From: Candidatus Blautia faecipullorum
Lineage (GTDB): Bacteria; Bacillota; Clostridia; Lachnospirales; Lachnospiraceae
Assembly (NCBI GenBank): GCA_019115125.1
Contig: DXEG01000006.1
Coordinates: 1 to 36,006 of the forward strand
Direction: 5' to 3'
Length of the DNA stretch: 36,006 nt
Shown here: one piece after another, positions 15,571-24,290 of the stretch
Layout: each line of letters opens with the position of its first letter
Numbering within the stretch: the stretch's first letter is position 1
Notes under the pieces: model-generated
Told to the model about the DNA's origin: nothing
The model's database searches: none
The model's input: the letters and a program-made list of their open reading frames with translations, nothing else
Program-made: the position numbers and the translations under genes

Positions 15571-16263
15571 ATGATTTATAATATCGCCATCGACGGACCG
15601 GCCGGGGCCGGCAAAAGTACCATTGCCAGAAGGGTTGCCAGGGAGCTGTCTTTTGTATATGTGGATACCGGGGCAATGTACCGGGCAATGGCGCTGTATC
15701 TTCTGCGGCGGGAGGTGAACCGGGAGGCGCCGGACGAGATCGCCGGGGCATGTCAGGACGCGGAGATTTCCATTGAATACAGGGACGGAGAGCAGGTCGT
15801 TCTTTTAAACGGAGAAAACGTCAACCCATATCTCAGAACAGAGGAAGTGGGAAACATGGCCTCCGTCAGCTCCGCCAACCCTGAGGTGAGAAAAAAGCTT
15901 CTGGATCTGCAGAGAAAACTGGCGGGAACCATGAATGTCGTTATGGACGGGCGGGATATCGGAACGACGATCCTTCCCAACGCCGACGTAAAGATCTATC
16001 TTACCGCCAGCGCTCATACCCGGGCGAAAAGACGCTATCTGGAGCTGACGGAAAAAGGGACCGCCTGCGATCTCTCCCAGATCCAGAAGGACATTGAAGA
16101 GAGGGACCAGAGAGATATGAACCGTGAGATTTCTCCTCTGAAAAAAGCGGAGGACGCCGTTCTGGTGGACTCCTCGGATATGTCTATCGATCAGGTGGTA
16201 AAAAGTATTTTACAGATATACAGGGATAAGGTGGTAAAATCAGAAAAGGAGTCCGGACAATGA
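15571..16263 (+). CDS. cmk: Cytidylate kinase
   Basis: A 230-residue nucleoside monophosphate kinase that makes (d)CDP from (d)CMP using ATP. The P-loop GPAGAGKST is at 9-17. VDTGAMYRAMALY follows near 31-43 as the CMP site, DGRDIGTTILPNADVKIYL near 128-146, and the lid with RAKRR. AGGAGG stands before the ATG. The stop overlaps the ispH start (ATGA at 16260-16263), which implies translational coupling in a cmk-ispH-rpsA operon. Confidence 0.97.
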   Translation: MIYNIAIDGPAGAGKSTIARRVARELSFVYVDTGAMYRAMALYLLRREVNREAPDEIAGACQDAEISIEYRDGEQVVLLNGENVNPYLRTEEVGNMASVSSANPEVRKKLLDLQRKLAGTMNVVMDGRDIGTTILPNADVKIYLTASAHTRAKRRYLELTEKGTACDLSQIQKDIEERDQRDMNREISPLKKAEDAVLVDSSDMSIDQVVKSILQIYRDKVVKSEKESGQ

Positions 16264-17126
16264 AGGTAAAGACAGCGGAGACGGCAGGCTTCTGCTTTGG
16301 CGTAAAGCGTGCGGTTGACAAGGTTTATCAGTTGATCGGGGACGGCGTATCTCCGATCTATACCCTTGGCCCCATCATTCATAACGAGGAAGTGGTGGCG
16401 GATCTTGAAAAAAAGGGAGTCCGGGCAATTACGGAGGAGGAACTGGACGAAATCCATAAGGGGACTGTTGTGATCCGCTCTCACGGCGTCGGGAAAGAGA
16501 TTTACGACAGATTAAAAGCCAGCGGCCTTTCCTGTGTGGATGTTACCTGTCCTTTTGTTCTGAAGATCCACCGAATTGTCGAAAGAGAGAGCGGAGCCGG
16601 GAAGCATATCATCATCTTCGGTGATCCCAGCCACCCGGAGGTCAGAGGGATCTGCGGATGGTGCCGGGGCGACTTCACCGTGCTGAGCAGCAGAAAGGAA
16701 ACAGAAGAATTTTCTCCGCCCCCGGGAAGAGAGTTCTGCGTGGTATCCCAAACGACATTTAATTACAACAAATTTAAAGAATTAGTTGAAATTCTCAGCA
16801 AAAAGAGGTATGATAATAATGTTTTAAATATTAACAATATTTTAAACACTATTTGTAATGCTACCGAAGAACGGCAGAAAGAAGCAAAAACCATAGCCGG
16901 AGAGGTAGACACTATGCTGGTCATTGGAGGCAGGCATAGTTCCAATACTCAAAAGCTGTTTGAAATATGTAAAGAGGAATGTGGAAATACTTACTATATA
17001 CAAACACCTGTAGACTTGGATTCTGAAATGTTCCATCACAGTAGTTATGTAGGTATTACAGCAGGGGCGTCCACCCCAAAGAAAATTATTGAGGAGGTTC
17101 AAGAACATGTCAGAATTAAGTTTTGA
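16260..17126 (+). CDS. ispH: 4-hydroxy-3-methylbut-2-enyl diphosphate reductase
   Basis: A 288-residue [4Fe-4S] enzyme, the last step of the MEP isoprenoid pathway. The three cluster cysteines are seen in TAGFCFGVKRA (C12), DVTCPFV (near 96) and TICNATEERQ (near 197). The substrate histidine motifs IIHNEE, RSHGV and GDPSHPEV are intact. The gene overlaps rpsA by 20 bases in a different frame; in several Clostridia the two are fused into one protein, which is not the case here. The 3' half is far poorer in G+C than the 5' half (see findings), though the frame and motifs run through without a break. Confidence 0.96.
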   Translation: MKVKTAETAGFCFGVKRAVDKVYQLIGDGVSPIYTLGPIIHNEEVVADLEKKGVRAITEEELDEIHKGTVVIRSHGVGKEIYDRLKASGLSCVDVTCPFVLKIHRIVERESGAGKHIIIFGDPSHPEVRGICGWCRGDFTVLSSRKETEEFSPPPGREFCVVSQTTFNYNKFKELVEILSKKRYDNNVLNINNILNTICNATEERQKEAKTIAGEVDTMLVIGGRHSSNTQKLFEICKEECGNTYYIQTPVDLDSEMFHHSSYVGITAGASTPKKIIEEVQEHVRIKF

Positions 17127-18213
17127 ACAGATGCTGGAAGATTCCGTAAAAACTATCAGAAATGGAGAGATTGTACAGGGTACTGTCATCGACGTAAAAG
17201 AAGATGAGATCATCCTGAATATCGGCTATAAAGCAGACGGTATCATCACCAAGAGCGAATATACCAACGACAGCTCCCTCGTACTTTCCGAGGCGGTTCA
17301 TGTAGGCGATACCATGGAAGCTAAGGTGCTGAAGGTCAATGACGGCGAGGGCCAGGTGATCCTGACCTACAAGAGACTGGCTGCAGAAAAAGGCAATAAA
17401 CGTCTTGAAGCCGCGTTTGAGGCTCAGGAGGTACTGAAAGCACCCGTTACTCAGGTGCTGGACGGAGGTCTGTGCGTTAATATCGAGGAAGCGAGAGTAT
17501 TTATTCCCGCCAGCCTTGTATCCGATACCTATGAGAGAGACCTGTCCAAATACGCAGGTCAGGAGATTGAATTTGTGATCACAGAGTTCAATCCCAGAAG
17601 ACGCCGCATCATCGGTAACCGCAAACAGCTTCTTCTCGCTGAAAAGGCAGAGAAACAGAAGGCTCTTATGGAGAGGATCCATGCCGGAGATGTTGTGACA
17701 GGCGTTGTAAAGAACGTTACAGATTTCGGAGCTTTCATCGATCTTGGAGGAGCCGACGGTCTGCTTCATATTTCTGAAATGTCCTGGGGAAGAGTGGAAA
17801 ATCCCAAGAAGGTATTTACCGTAGGCGAAGAGCTGAAGGTTCTGATCAAGGAGATCAACGGAGACAAGATCGCGCTGTCTCTGAAGTTCCCGGAGGAGAA
17901 TCCCTGGCTTACAGCTTCTGAGAAATTTGCGGTAGGCAATCTTGTAGAAGGAAAAGTTGCCCGTATGACAGATTTCGGCGCGTTCGTCGAGCTGGCGCCG
18001 GGAATCGACGCTCTGCTTCATGTATCTCAGATTTCCAGAGAGCATGTTGCGAAACCCTCAGACGTACTTTCTATCGGCCAGATCATCACAGCCAAGGTCG
18101 TTGATTTCAACGGCGAGGATAAGAAGATCAGCCTGAGCATGAAGGCTATCGAGGCTCCGGCCGCTCCGGCGGAAGAGGCCGCTGAGGAAGAGGAAGTTTC
18201 TTCAGAAGAATAA
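17107..18213 (+). CDS. rpsA: S1-domain RNA-binding protein (ribosomal protein bS1-like)
   Basis: A 368-residue protein with four S1 domains. The first starts at GEIVQGTVIDV (about 22) and the second lies near 110 (ITQVLDGG-like segment and PASLV). The third starts at GDVVTGVVKNVTDFGAFIDL (about 196) and the fourth at GNLVEGKVARMTDFGAFVEL (about 280). An acidic tail (EEAAEEEEVSSEE) ends it. Enterobacterial S1 has six domains; four is usual for Firmicutes. It binds mRNA and may help initiation. I chose ATG 17107, not the in-frame ATG at 17089, because GAGGAGG at 17091-17097 lies 9 bases before it. A strong terminator follows at 18278. A damaged copy of the gene's end lies 308-310 bases downstream. 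Confidence 0.95.
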   Translation: MSELSFEQMLEDSVKTIRNGEIVQGTVIDVKEDEIILNIGYKADGIITKSEYTNDSSLVLSEAVHVGDTMEAKVLKVNDGEGQVILTYKRLAAEKGNKRLEAAFEAQEVLKAPVTQVLDGGLCVNIEEARVFIPASLVSDTYERDLSKYAGQEIEFVITEFNPRRRRIIGNRKQLLLAEKAEKQKALMERIHAGDVVTGVVKNVTDFGAFIDLGGADGLLHISEMSWGRVENPKKVFTVGEELKVLIKEINGDKIALSLKFPEENPWLTASEKFAVGNLVEGKVARMTDFGAFVELAPGIDALLHVSQISREHVAKPSDVLSIGQIITAKVVDFNGEDKKISLSMKAIEAPAAPAEEAAEEEEVSSEE

Positions 18214-18285
18214 GGCGTATATTTTTTTAAAGTTAAGTATTAATTATTAGCAAGCACAGTAAAAGAAGAAGAATAAAGGAGATAC
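18042..18285 (+). repeat. rpsA tail repeat, copy 1 (functional)
   Basis: The end of rpsA and its trailer as far as the left arm of the terminator. It is directly repeated at 18350-18593 with an offset of 308-310 bases. The stretch 18173-18226, spanning the stop codon, is identical in both copies. Confidence 0.9.
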
Positions 18286-18307
18286 CAGGCTGCTGGTATC
18301 TCCTTTT
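18278..18307 (+). terminator. Rho-independent terminator after rpsA
   Basis: A perfect 11-base-pair stem (18278-18288 with 18293-18303), GCTG loop, then four T. The left arm GGAGATAC is also present in the downstream repeat copy, but the right arm is not. Confidence 0.93.
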
Positions 18308-18349
18308 GTATATAGGGAAACTATGATGAATAATTGTCTATCAGGATTA

Positions 18350-18593
18350 GCATATCTCGAAAATCTTAGGTATACTTTCCATCGAACAGATCATCACAGC
18401 CAAGGTCTTTGATTCAACCACAAGGGCAAGAAAATCAGCCTGAACATGAAGGTTATCGAGTCTCCGGCTGCTACTCTGGCGAAAGAGGCCGCTGAGGAAG
18501 AGGAAGTTTCTTCAGAAGAATAAGGCGTATATTTTTAAAGTTAAGTATTAATTATTAGAAATTACAGTAAAAGAAGAAGAATAAAGGAGATAC
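18350..18593 (+). pseudogene. Degenerate duplicate of the rpsA 3' end and trailer
   Basis: About 244 bases align with 18042-18285. A one-base deletion near 18412 breaks the frame, and a 3-base insertion lies near 18470. From about 18437 the original frame resumes (SLNMKVIESPAA... EEEEVSSEE stop at 18521-18523). Divergence is greatest at the 5' end and almost nil around and after the stop codon. No start codon, ribosome site or S1 domain start is kept, and the terminator is half lost, so it should not make protein. The rest of the 18214-18611 gap holds only the rpsA terminator and about 40 AT-rich bases. Confidence 0.88.
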
Positions 18594-18611
18594 ATTGTCC
18601 GCTGTATTTTA

Positions 18612-19640
18612 TTATGCATCCTCCAGAAGTCCTAGCAGACAGGGCAGGGAATGGCACAGATACTGCATCTGTTTCCCCTTGTCCTCCAGAAATTCCTCAC
18701 TGCAGGAAAACCAGGTATAGCAGTTCCGGGCGTCTGCGGGGACGCGGAGGCTTCTGTCCATGTACTGTCCCAGAGCTTTCGGAACTGCAGTGTCTTCTCC
18801 GGGAAGATAGTAGTAATCCTTGAAATTTTTATAATACTGTCGCAGCCGCCCCTGCTTTAGAGGGATCAGGAGCCTGGCTTCTTTTTCTGCGGCAGTGAGA
18901 TAAAATGCTCCGCTTTTTCCCGCGGAAACAGGAACCGGGAGAGGGAAGGGCAGTGACAGCGTGAGAATCAGGCTGCCGTCCTGGACGACGGCTTTTTCAG
19001 GGAAATAGCCTCCGTTATAAAATGTTTTATAAGAAAGCATAGTAAATACAGAACCAAGTCCCATAAGATCTTCCCTGTTATGGCCGAGAATCGTCTCTGC
19101 CAGATCCATTTCTTTCGTTTTACTGTAAGTCTTGTAGAGACGGATACATTTCCCGCCGTCGCAGTGTATTCGTTTTTTGAGTCCAAGAAATGCTTCCAGA
19201 TCCGGCTGCTTCATGCGGGAAAGTTTGAGAAGCGGACGGCATGGCTTCAGCTCCTGATACAGATCCAGGGCCGGAAGTCCGTGAAAGGGGGAAGAGTATC
19301 CCCGGACGCGGCAACGTTCCTCCAGATAAGGCTGGTCAAACCGGCTGCCGTTAAATTGTATAGTACATGTCTTATTTTTTAAAAAATCAAAAAATTCACA
19401 AAGTATCTGATCTTCTTCCTCATAATTTTCCGCCATCCACTGATAGAGATGCCAGCTCTGATTTTCGTACGCTGCCGCGCCAATTAAATATAAAAAAGTG
19501 GAATATCGTGATAATCCGGTTGTTTCAATGTCATAAAAAACAGGGTTGAAATCGGACGTTTCAGGAGTAATTTTCGATAAATTTTTAACAGTGTCAAAGT
19601 CCGGAAACCCTTGTAAAATCGGCATTTTTTTAACAATCAT
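18612..19640 (-). CDS. YprB-like RNase H-fold exonuclease
   Basis: A 342-residue protein with a DEDD-type 3'-5' exonuclease core: D37-x-E39 in FYDIETTGL, D102 in FNGSRFDQPYLE, and D191 in HNREDLMGL. This is the ribonuclease H-like (YprB, RNase_H_2) family. About 140 C-terminal residues have no motif I recognise. I chose the ATG whose complement ends at 19640 because GAGGAAAG lies just before it; a TTG four codons upstream (19652) would lie on that ribosome site. It is the only clear minus-strand gene here and converges on rpsA. Nucleic acid substrate unknown. Confidence 0.85.
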   Translation of the reverse strand: MIVKKMPILQGFPDFDTVKNLSKITPETSDFNPVFYDIETTGLSRYSTFLYLIGAAAYENQSWHLYQWMAENYEEEDQILCEFFDFLKNKTCTIQFNGSRFDQPYLEERCRVRGYSSPFHGLPALDLYQELKPCRPLLKLSRMKQPDLEAFLGLKKRIHCDGGKCIRLYKTYSKTKEMDLAETILGHNREDLMGLGSVFTMLSYKTFYNGGYFPEKAVVQDGSLILTLSLPFPLPVPVSAGKSGAFYLTAAEKEARLLIPLKQGRLRQYYKNFKDYYYLPGEDTAVPKALGQYMDRSLRVPADARNCYTWFSCSEEFLEDKGKQMQYLCHSLPCLLGLLEDA

Positions 19641-19765
19641 AACTTTCCTCAATTCTTTTTTGATTGTACTTAATTATACACAAGATTTTACAAATTGGGT
19701 AGTGAATTTTTTCATAAAAAGAGTTATAGTAATAAAAAAGACAGCAATGGGGGAGTACATATTTT

Positions 19766-20623
19766 ATGTGGTCGATGACAGTAAACGGCACGGATGTTTA
19801 TCATATTATAAACTGGTTCTTTATCTACAGCTTTCTGGGCTGGGTATGGGAAACGCTTTATGTGTCGCTGAAAGAAGGGGAGTATGTCAACCGCGGCTTT
19901 ATCAACGGGCCTCTGTGCACGATCTACGGATGGGGAGCTGTTTCCGTGTATCTGATCCTCAGACCTCTGGAGGGAAATCTTTTGCTGTTGTTCCTGGGAG
20001 GATCTGCCGTCGCGACTCTGCTGGAATATATTACGGCGGTATTGATGGAAAGTATTTTTCATACCAGTTGGTGGGATTACAGCGATAAGAAATTCAATTT
20101 TCAGGGACGTATCTGTCTGGGGGCGTCTGTGGGGTGGGGATTTTTTACGGTTGTTCTGTTCCGGATCCTTCATCCGGCGGTGGAAAGGCTTGTGGATCTG
20201 TACCCTGTCCTGGCGGGAGAGATTAGTATCTGTGTTATTTCGGTCCTCTACTTCTGTGATTTCTGTTATTCCGCTTATTCCGCTTTCCATCTGAAAGAGC
20301 GCATCCCGCTGTGGGAGCAGCAGCTTGAGAAAAAACAGGTGGAGCTTATGCTTAAGGTAAACGCGAAGATGAATTCTCTGAATCTTCCGGATGTATCCCT
20401 TGAGACTATGCGCGAGCGTCTGGAGGATATCGAGTTTATCCGCAGTATGAATGAGAAGCGTCAGTCTATCCGGGATGATATCGCCGCGGAGCTGAAGTCC
20501 TACAGAAAGAGCCTCAGTGAAAAAGCCGGGCATAATACGAGACGTTTTTTCAGAGCGTATCCTAATTTGAACCGCGGATACCGTCTGCGCCACAAAAACG
20601 ATAAAAAACATAAGCGTTCCTGA
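19766..20623 (+). CDS. CmpB-like (putative ABC transporter permease-type) membrane protein
   Basis: A 285-residue protein. Four to five hydrophobic segments fill residues 10-175 (WFFIYSFLGWVWETLYVSL, YGWGAVSVYLIL, LLLLFLGGSAVATLLEYITAVLME, LGASVGWGFFTVVLF, ISICVISVLYFCDFCYS). This N half matches the small-permease family annotated as putative ABC-transporter type IV/CmpB, with the conserved GWVWE and WDYSD segments. The last 100 residues are charged and helical (KEQLEKKQVELMLK-like, ending HKNDKKHKRS), probably cytoplasmic coiled coil. Function is not known. It precedes rnfC by 27 bases, so it may be transcribed with the rnf operon. A GGGGGAG ribosome site sits 11 bases before the ATG. Confidence 0.7.
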   Translation: MWSMTVNGTDVYHIINWFFIYSFLGWVWETLYVSLKEGEYVNRGFINGPLCTIYGWGAVSVYLILRPLEGNLLLLFLGGSAVATLLEYITAVLMESIFHTSWWDYSDKKFNFQGRICLGASVGWGFFTVVLFRILHPAVERLVDLYPVLAGEISICVISVLYFCDFCYSAYSAFHLKERIPLWEQQLEKKQVELMLKVNAKMNSLNLPDVSLETMRERLEDIEFIRSMNEKRQSIRDDIAAELKSYRKSLSEKAGHNTRRFFRAYPNLNRGYRLRHKNDKKHKRS

Positions 20624-20650
20624 CGCTTGTGATAAAGGAGGAATACATAA

Positions 20651-21967
20651 ATGGGAAAGCTTACATTTAAGGGCGGAATCCACCCTTATGACGGCAAGGG
20701 ACTGGCAAAAAACAGTCCGGTTGAAAAATATCTCCCGAAAGGGGAGATGGTCTATCCGCTGTCTCAGCATATAGGGGCGCCCTCCGCACCCTGTATAAAA
20801 AAAGGCGATCATGTTCTGGCGGGACAGAAGATCGCGGACGCGGGAGGTTTTGTATCTGTTCCGCTCCATGCGTCTGTTTCCGGCACAGTAAAGGGGATTG
20901 AAAAAAGGCTGACTGCCACAGGGGGCATGTGCGACGCGGTCATTATTGAAAACGACCAGCAGTATGAGGAAACAGAGTTTTTCAGCGCGGAGCTTCCTTC
21001 CCTCTCAAAGGAGGATATCCTGAAAAGGATCCAGGAGGGAGGAGTTGTGGGAATGGGAGGAGCCGGATTCCCTACCCATGTGAAGCTTTCGCCCAAGGAT
21101 CCTTCCAAAATCGAATATGTGCTTGTAAACGGAGTGGAGTGCGAGCCGTATCTGACCAGCGATTACCGCCGGATGATGGAAGAACCTGAGAAAGTAGTTT
21201 CCGGACTGGAAATTGTTCTGAAGCTTTTTGAGAACGCGAAGGGCTATATTTGTATTGAGGACAATAAGCCGGACTGCATCGAAAAAATGCGTTCTCTTGT
21301 AAAAGACCATTCCCGTATAGAGGTCAGAGAGCTGATGACAAAGTATCCTCAGGGAGGAGAGCGTACGCTGATCTACGCGACAACGGGAAGAGAAATCAAC
21401 TCGTCCATGCTTCCTGCGGATGTAGGCTGTGTTGTTGATAACGTAGAGACTGTAGTCGCCATATATAACGCGGTTCTTCTCGGCCGTCCGGTGATCAACA
21501 GAAACGTCACGGTTACAGGGGATGCGGTTTCGTCTCCGAAAAATTTCAGGGTACTCACCGGAACCTGTATGGAAGAGCTGATAAGCGCGGCGGGAGGACT
21601 GAAGGATCCCACTGCGAAGGTGGTGTCAGGAGGACCGATGATGGGCTTTGCCATGTTTGATCTTCAGGTTCCCTGTACAAAAACAACCTCCGCCTTTTTG
21701 TGTCTGGCCCATGACCAGGTTTCTGAGGCGAAAATGACCGCCTGCATCAACTGCGGCCGGTGTGTCCGCGTCTGTCCGGGGCATGTGCTTCCGTCCCGGC
21801 TTGCCACGCTGGCGGAGCGGGGAGATATGGCGGGCTTCGAGAAGCTGAACGGAATGGAATGCTGCGAATGCGGCTGCTGCAGCTATGTCTGTCCGGCCAA
21901 GAGGCCGCTGACCCAGAGCATTAAATCCATGCGGAAGATGGTTCTTGCCAGCCGCAGAAAGAAATAG
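20651..21967 (+). CDS. rnfC: Rnf complex subunit C
   Basis: A 438-residue peripheral subunit of the Rnf ferredoxin:NAD+ oxidoreductase, thought to hold the NAD(H)/FMN site. It begins with the RnfC barrel-sandwich region (TFKGGIHPYDGKG). The nucleotide-binding region has GGVVGMGGAGFPTHVKL near 131-147 and VLVNGVECEPYLTSDYRRM near 157-175. Two [4Fe-4S] motifs follow: C-I-N-C-G-R-C-V-R-V-C-P and C-C-E-C-G-C-C-S-Y-V-C-P. AAAGGAGG precedes the start. First gene of the classical clostridial order CDGEAB. Confidence 0.97.
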   Translation: MGKLTFKGGIHPYDGKGLAKNSPVEKYLPKGEMVYPLSQHIGAPSAPCIKKGDHVLAGQKIADAGGFVSVPLHASVSGTVKGIEKRLTATGGMCDAVIIENDQQYEETEFFSAELPSLSKEDILKRIQEGGVVGMGGAGFPTHVKLSPKDPSKIEYVLVNGVECEPYLTSDYRRMMEEPEKVVSGLEIVLKLFENAKGYICIEDNKPDCIEKMRSLVKDHSRIEVRELMTKYPQGGERTLIYATTGREINSSMLPADVGCVVDNVETVVAIYNAVLLGRPVINRNVTVTGDAVSSPKNFRVLTGTCMEELISAAGGLKDPTAKVVSGGPMMGFAMFDLQVPCTKTTSAFLCLAHDQVSEAKMTACINCGRCVRVCPGHVLPSRLATLAERGDMAGFEKLNGMECCECGCCSYVCPAKRPLTQSIKSMRKMVLASRRKK

Positions 21968-21982
21968 AGGGGGGAAAAGAAA

Positions 21983-22963
21983 ATGGAACAAAAGCTGAAC
22001 GTATCATCTAATCCCCATATCCGGGATCATATGACGACCGGCAGGATCATGCAGTTGGTGGTGATCGCCCTGATGCCGGCGACTCTTTTTGGAATATGGA
22101 ATTTTGGTTTCCACGCATTTCTTGTTGTAATTGTAACCGTATTATCCAGCGCTGCCTTTGAGTGGCTTTACGATCATTTTATGCATAAGCAGAACACCGT
22201 GGGAGATTTCAGCGCCGTGGTGACAGGCCTTTTGCTGGCCCTGAACATGCCGCCCCAGATTCCTCTGTGGATGCCGGTGCTGGGAAGCGCTTTTGCGATC
22301 ATTGTAGTAAAACAGCTCTTTGGAGGACTGGGACAGAACTTTATGAATCCGGCTCTGGGAGCCAGATGCTTTCTTCTGATCTCTTTTGCCTCAAAAATGA
22401 CAGATTTTTCTGTCTCAGACAGCTTCCGCGGCGCGGTGGATACCGTTACGGGAGCCACGCCTCTGGCGGCCCTGAAAGCAGAAGGTTTTGTGGAGGGTGC
22501 CTCGGTTCCTGTAAAAAATCTTTTTCTTGGCAATATACAGGGAACGATCGGTGAAACCTCAGCCCTTGCCATTCTGATCGGCGCGGTGATCCTTCTGATC
22601 TTTAAGGTGATCGATCTCAGGATCCCTCTTACCTATATCGGAAGCTTTTCGATTTTTGTTATTTGTTATATGCTGGCTTCAGGAATGGGATTTGACGGAA
22701 ACTATTTTTTAAGTCATCTGTTCGGAGGCGGACTGATGCTGGGAGCCTGGTTTATGGCGACAGACTACGTGACCTCGCCTATCACTCCTAAGGGGCAGAT
22801 CGTCTACGGCTGCTGTCTCGGCGTTATCACAGCTATATTCCGTCTGCTGGGAGGTTCCGCGGAGGGCGTTTCCTACGCGATCATTTTCTGCAACCTTCTG
22901 GTTCCGCTCATTGAGAGAGTAACCTATCCTGTGGCATTTGGAAAAGGAGGGAAGAAATCATGA
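21983..22963 (+). CDS. rnfD: Rnf complex subunit D
   Basis: A 326-residue integral membrane subunit with about nine to ten hydrophobic segments. The covalent flavin site is T156-G-A-T159 in VDTVTGATPLA, where FMN would be bound to T159. GQNFMNPALGARCF and TDYVTSPITPKGQ are typical family stretches. RnfD is in the membrane path that couples electron flow to ion movement. It overlaps rnfG by four bases (ATGA). Confidence 0.97.
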   Translation: MEQKLNVSSNPHIRDHMTTGRIMQLVVIALMPATLFGIWNFGFHAFLVVIVTVLSSAAFEWLYDHFMHKQNTVGDFSAVVTGLLLALNMPPQIPLWMPVLGSAFAIIVVKQLFGGLGQNFMNPALGARCFLLISFASKMTDFSVSDSFRGAVDTVTGATPLAALKAEGFVEGASVPVKNLFLGNIQGTIGETSALAILIGAVILLIFKVIDLRIPLTYIGSFSIFVICYMLASGMGFDGNYFLSHLFGGGLMLGAWFMATDYVTSPITPKGQIVYGCCLGVITAIFRLLGGSAEGVSYAIIFCNLLVPLIERVTYPVAFGKGGKKS

Positions 22964-23577
22964 ATTCAATCGTAAAAGATACTCTTTCCATTACAGTGAT
23001 CACTTTTGTTGCCGGACTGGCGCTGGGGATTGTTCAGGATATCACCGCCGGGCCTATCGCGCAGCAGCAGGAAAAGGCGAAGCAGGAGGCGTACAAGGCT
23101 GTTTTCGAGGAAGCCGACAGCTTTGAGCTTTTTACGCCCGATGAGACGGCGCAGGCGGTAGATCTTGTTTCTTATCTGGATGAAAACGGCTACGGTGCCC
23201 AGACCATTGATGAAATCATGGCCGCCAAAGACAGCTCAGGCGAGACCCTGGGATATGCCTTTACAGTAACAAGCTCCGAAGGCTACGGCGGCGATATCCA
23301 GTTTGCCATGGGAGTACAGAACGACGGTACGCTGAACGGTATTTCCATTCTTTCTATTGAGGAAACAGCCGGTCTTGGCATGAAGGCGGATACGGATGAA
23401 TTTAAGGATCAGTTCCGGGATAAACAGGCGGAGAAATTTCAGTATACCAAAAACGGCGCCGCGGCAGAGAATGAAATCGACGCCATCAGCGGAGCGACGA
23501 TCACCACGAATGCTATGACCAACGGCGTAAACGCTGGCCTCTGCGCGTTCAGATATGTGGAAGGGGGAGAACAATGA
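22960..23577 (+). CDS. rnfG: Rnf complex subunit G
   Basis: A 205-residue subunit with one N-terminal membrane helix (about 8-30) and an outward-facing FMN-binding domain. The covalent flavin site is S177-G-A-T180 in DAISGATITTNA, with T180 the expected attachment residue. ETAGLGMKAD near 135-144 is a conserved flavin-pocket loop. It overlaps rnfD upstream and rnfE downstream by four bases each, so translation is coupled. Attachment of FMN would need an ApbE transferase, which is not in this window. Confidence 0.96.
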   Translation: MNSIVKDTLSITVITFVAGLALGIVQDITAGPIAQQQEKAKQEAYKAVFEEADSFELFTPDETAQAVDLVSYLDENGYGAQTIDEIMAAKDSSGETLGYAFTVTSSEGYGGDIQFAMGVQNDGTLNGISILSIEETAGLGMKADTDEFKDQFRDKQAEKFQYTKNGAAAENEIDAISGATITTNAMTNGVNAGLCAFRYVEGGEQ

Positions 23578-24290
23578 AAGCAAATACACCAGCAGAACGT
23601 TTAATAAACGGAATCATTAAAGAAAATCCTACTTTTGTGCTGATGCTGGGAATGTGTCCTACATTAGCTGTCACAACCTCCGCTACAAACGGAATCGGCA
23701 TGGGGCTTACCACGACGGCCGTCCTTGCGGCCTCGAATCTGATGATTTCTCTTCTTCGGAAATTCATTCCGGACGGGGTCCGTATGCCGGCCTTTATTGT
23801 AGTGGTAGCCTCCTTTGTAACCATCGTTCAGATGCTTCTGGAAGGATTTCTGCCAGGTCTTTATGCCTCTTTGGGATTATACATTCCGCTGATCGTGGTA
23901 AACTGTATTATTCTGGGACGGGCGGAGGCCTACGCGTCCAAGAATCCTCCGATCCCGTCTCTGTTCGACGGAATCGGCATGGGACTGGGCTTTACTCTCA
24001 GTATCACCTGCATCGGCGCGGTAAGAGAGCTGCTTGGCGCCGGACAGCTTTTTGGATATCAGCTTCTCCCTCTGGCGGACGCGGCATCCGGAAAGATCGG
24101 ATACGAGCCGGTAACTATTTTTGTACTGGCTCCCGGAGCCTTCTTCGTACTGGCGGCTCTTTCCGCTCTCCAGAATAAATTCAGGCTGGGAGCCGCGAAG
24201 CGTGGCATCGATCCCAGCAATCCTGACAAATGCGGCGGCGCCTGCGCCTCCTGCGGAAATACTATGTGCAAAGGAGGAAAACAGAAATGA
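23574..24290 (+). CDS. rnfE: Rnf complex subunit E
   Basis: A 238-residue membrane subunit with six hydrophobic segments. It starts KANTPAERLINGIIKENPTFVLMLGMCPTLAVT, and GRAEAYASKNP follows in the middle. The conserved cysteine in GMCP, paired with the equivalent in RnfA, holds the [2Fe-2S] or iron site buried in the membrane. The C-terminal tail adds C-G-G-A-C-A-S-C-G-N-T-M-C, four cysteines in 13 residues, which looks like a further metal site. It overlaps rnfA by four bases. Confidence 0.95.
   Translation: MKANTPAERLINGIIKENPTFVLMLGMCPTLAVTTSATNGIGMGLTTTAVLAASNLMISLLRKFIPDGVRMPAFIVVVASFVTIVQMLLEGFLPGLYASLGLYIPLIVVNCIILGRAEAYASKNPPIPSLFDGIGMGLGFTLSITCIGAVRELLGAGQLFGYQLLPLADAASGKIGYEPVTIFVLAPGAFFVLAALSALQNKFRLGAAKRGIDPSNPDKCGGACASCGNTMCKGGKQK

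Noticed and set aside
19567..19588. A third Rex-like string (GATAAATTTTTAACAG)
   Set aside because: Only a partial match and it lies inside the coding part of the YprB-like gene, away from any promoter.
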